In this document: positions 14,246 through 14,690 of the stretch, piece after piece
Layout of the letters: the number at the start of each line of letters is the position of its first letter
Numbering within the stretch: the first letter of the stretch is position 1
Assembly (NCBI GenBank): GCA_037446075.1
Contig: JBBIJH010000058.1
Span: 1-14,690, forward strand
Length of the DNA stretch: 14,690 nucleotides
DNA from: JBBIJH01 sp037446075
GTDB taxonomy: Bacteria > Bacteroidota > Ignavibacteria > UBA10030 > JAHEZR01
Direction: 5' to 3'
Made by a program: the position numbers and the translations under genes
The notes under the pieces: model-generated
What the model was told of the DNA's origin: nothing
The model's input: the letters and a program-made list of their open reading frames with translations, nothing else
Databases searched by the model: none

Positions 14246-14629
14246 TTACTTCGCGGGCAAGATAGCCTTCCTCGCGAGAACCTTTATCACGGATTTCTCT
14301 CGAAGGAGACTCCGCAAGCTAGTGAGATCGACGCGGCAAACTGCGACCCCGTCCTTGGCTGCCATCACCGGAATCTTCATCTCTCGGAGTTTTAACACGT
14401 CCGTCGTCTGAACATCAACTCCTACCACAACTTCACCGTTCTCGAGATGAACGATGTCGAGATCCACCGAAGCAGGTCCAGCGGAAGGGTTATCGAACAG
14501 GAATTGGAGCTGAGGATCAAGCTTTTCGCGCTCCTTGTCGGTCAATGGGCCGGAGAGTTCCTCGTGCGAAGATGAACATGCGATGAACAGAGAACAGAAG
14601 ACTGCAACTATTAGTGATCGCTTGGTCAT
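14246..14629 (-). CDS. Small lipoprotein resembling a free-standing subtilase propeptide
   Basis: A 127-residue exported protein: MTKRSLIVAVFCSLFIAC is a lipoprotein signal with the acylated Cys at residue 18, followed by SSSHEE. The mature part has DPQLQFLF (about 39-46), then VVVGVDVQTTDVLKLREMKI, GVAVCRVDLTSLRSLLREKS and VIKVLARK. This order (short helix 'KLDPxLxxLL', strand, helix, strand, helix ending in a 'vrxIeaxr'-like strand) resembles the N-terminal propeptide-like region of T9SS or gliding-associated S8 peptidases, but no protease follows it. It could be an inhibitor or chaperone of a separate protease; this is inference. The ATG comes 2 nt after the stop of the upstream T9SS protein, so the two are one transcript. 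The -3 residue of the lipobox (Phe) is not ideal. Confidence 0.55.
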   Translation of the reverse strand: MTKRSLIVAVFCSLFIACSSSHEELSGPLTDKEREKLDPQLQFLFDNPSAGPASVDLDIVHLENGEVVVGVDVQTTDVLKLREMKIPVMAAKDGVAVCRVDLTSLRSLLREKSVIKVLARKAILPAK

Positions 14630-14631
14630 TC

Positions 14632-14690
14632 TTACTTGACAAGGACCATCTTTCTCGTTTTCGTGACCGATGGAGTCTGGAGCTTGTAGT
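14632..14690 (-). CDS. C-terminal end of a T9SS cargo protein (partial)
   Basis: Only the last 19 codons are in the window: YKLQTPSVTKTRKMVLVK and TAA. The pattern Y-[RK]-L-x-x-x-x-x-x-x-T-[RK]-K-M-V-L-x-K is the typical final strand of a type A T9SS sorting domain (compare VETKKMLSIR of the peptidase at 9259). The protein type is unknown because the rest lies beyond the window. It ends 2 nt before the lipoprotein start, so the pair is probably translated together. The identification rests on a short sequence but a distinctive one. Confidence 0.65.
   Translation of the reverse strand, partial: YKLQTPSVTKTRKMVLVK

Overview
All recognisable genes in this 14.7 kb window lie on the minus strand, so the window reads biologically from right (14690) to left (1). 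It looks like ordinary chromosome from an uncultured member of the Fibrobacterota-Chlorobiota-Bacteroidota (FCB) side of the tree, with Ignavibacteria or Kryptonia-like groups as my best guess. Three things support this: type IX secretion (T9SS) sorting domains with the LYQNYPNPFNP signature, a tRNA promoter with the Bacteroidota-type TAnnTTTG element, and medium GC. Several candidate phyla share the NPFNP signature, so the phylum is an inference. Genes end in both TAA and TGA, consistent with the standard bacterial code.

Layout, in transcription order. 14690-14246: the last residues of a T9SS cargo protein, then 2 nt later a small lipoprotein that resembles a free-standing subtilase propeptide. 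14130-13108: a strong hairpin directly in front of era, then era, whose protein runs 26 residues past the normal end, through a terminator-like hairpin. 13050-12690: a four-helix-bundle (23S rRNA intervening-sequence type) protein gene broken by one frameshift. 12642-11344: a DUF1015 protein. 11295-9259: a secreted M1-type metallopeptidase with a T9SS domain, cut by an in-frame TAA. 9220-8353: methylmalonyl-CoA epimerase and a small retropepsin-like protein. 8254-6308: uvrC. 6124-5021: an exported protein carrying a complete copper-ligand set like that of peptidylglycine alpha-hydroxylating monooxygenase. 4663-3866: a phytanoyl-CoA dioxygenase family protein. 3818-3703: promoter and gene for tRNA-Val(CAC). 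3416-562: a pyrimidine operon pyrR-pyrB-pyrC behind an intrinsic terminator/attenuator. 296-1: a DUF6600-like exported protein, running off the window and carrying an in-frame TGA.

The only clear functional unit is pyrRBC: PyrR is the regulator, PyrB and PyrC catalyse steps 2 and 3 of UMP synthesis, and the leader terminator is the likely control point. The rest are housekeeping genes (era, uvrC, tRNA-Val, mce) mixed with exported accessory genes. No mobile element, CRISPR array or phage module was seen.

The points most worth a second look are the copper-monooxygenase-like protein, the propeptide-like lipoprotein, and an unusual number of gene lesions (two nonsense codons, one frameshift, one probable lost stop). 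The lesions may be real decay or consensus errors.
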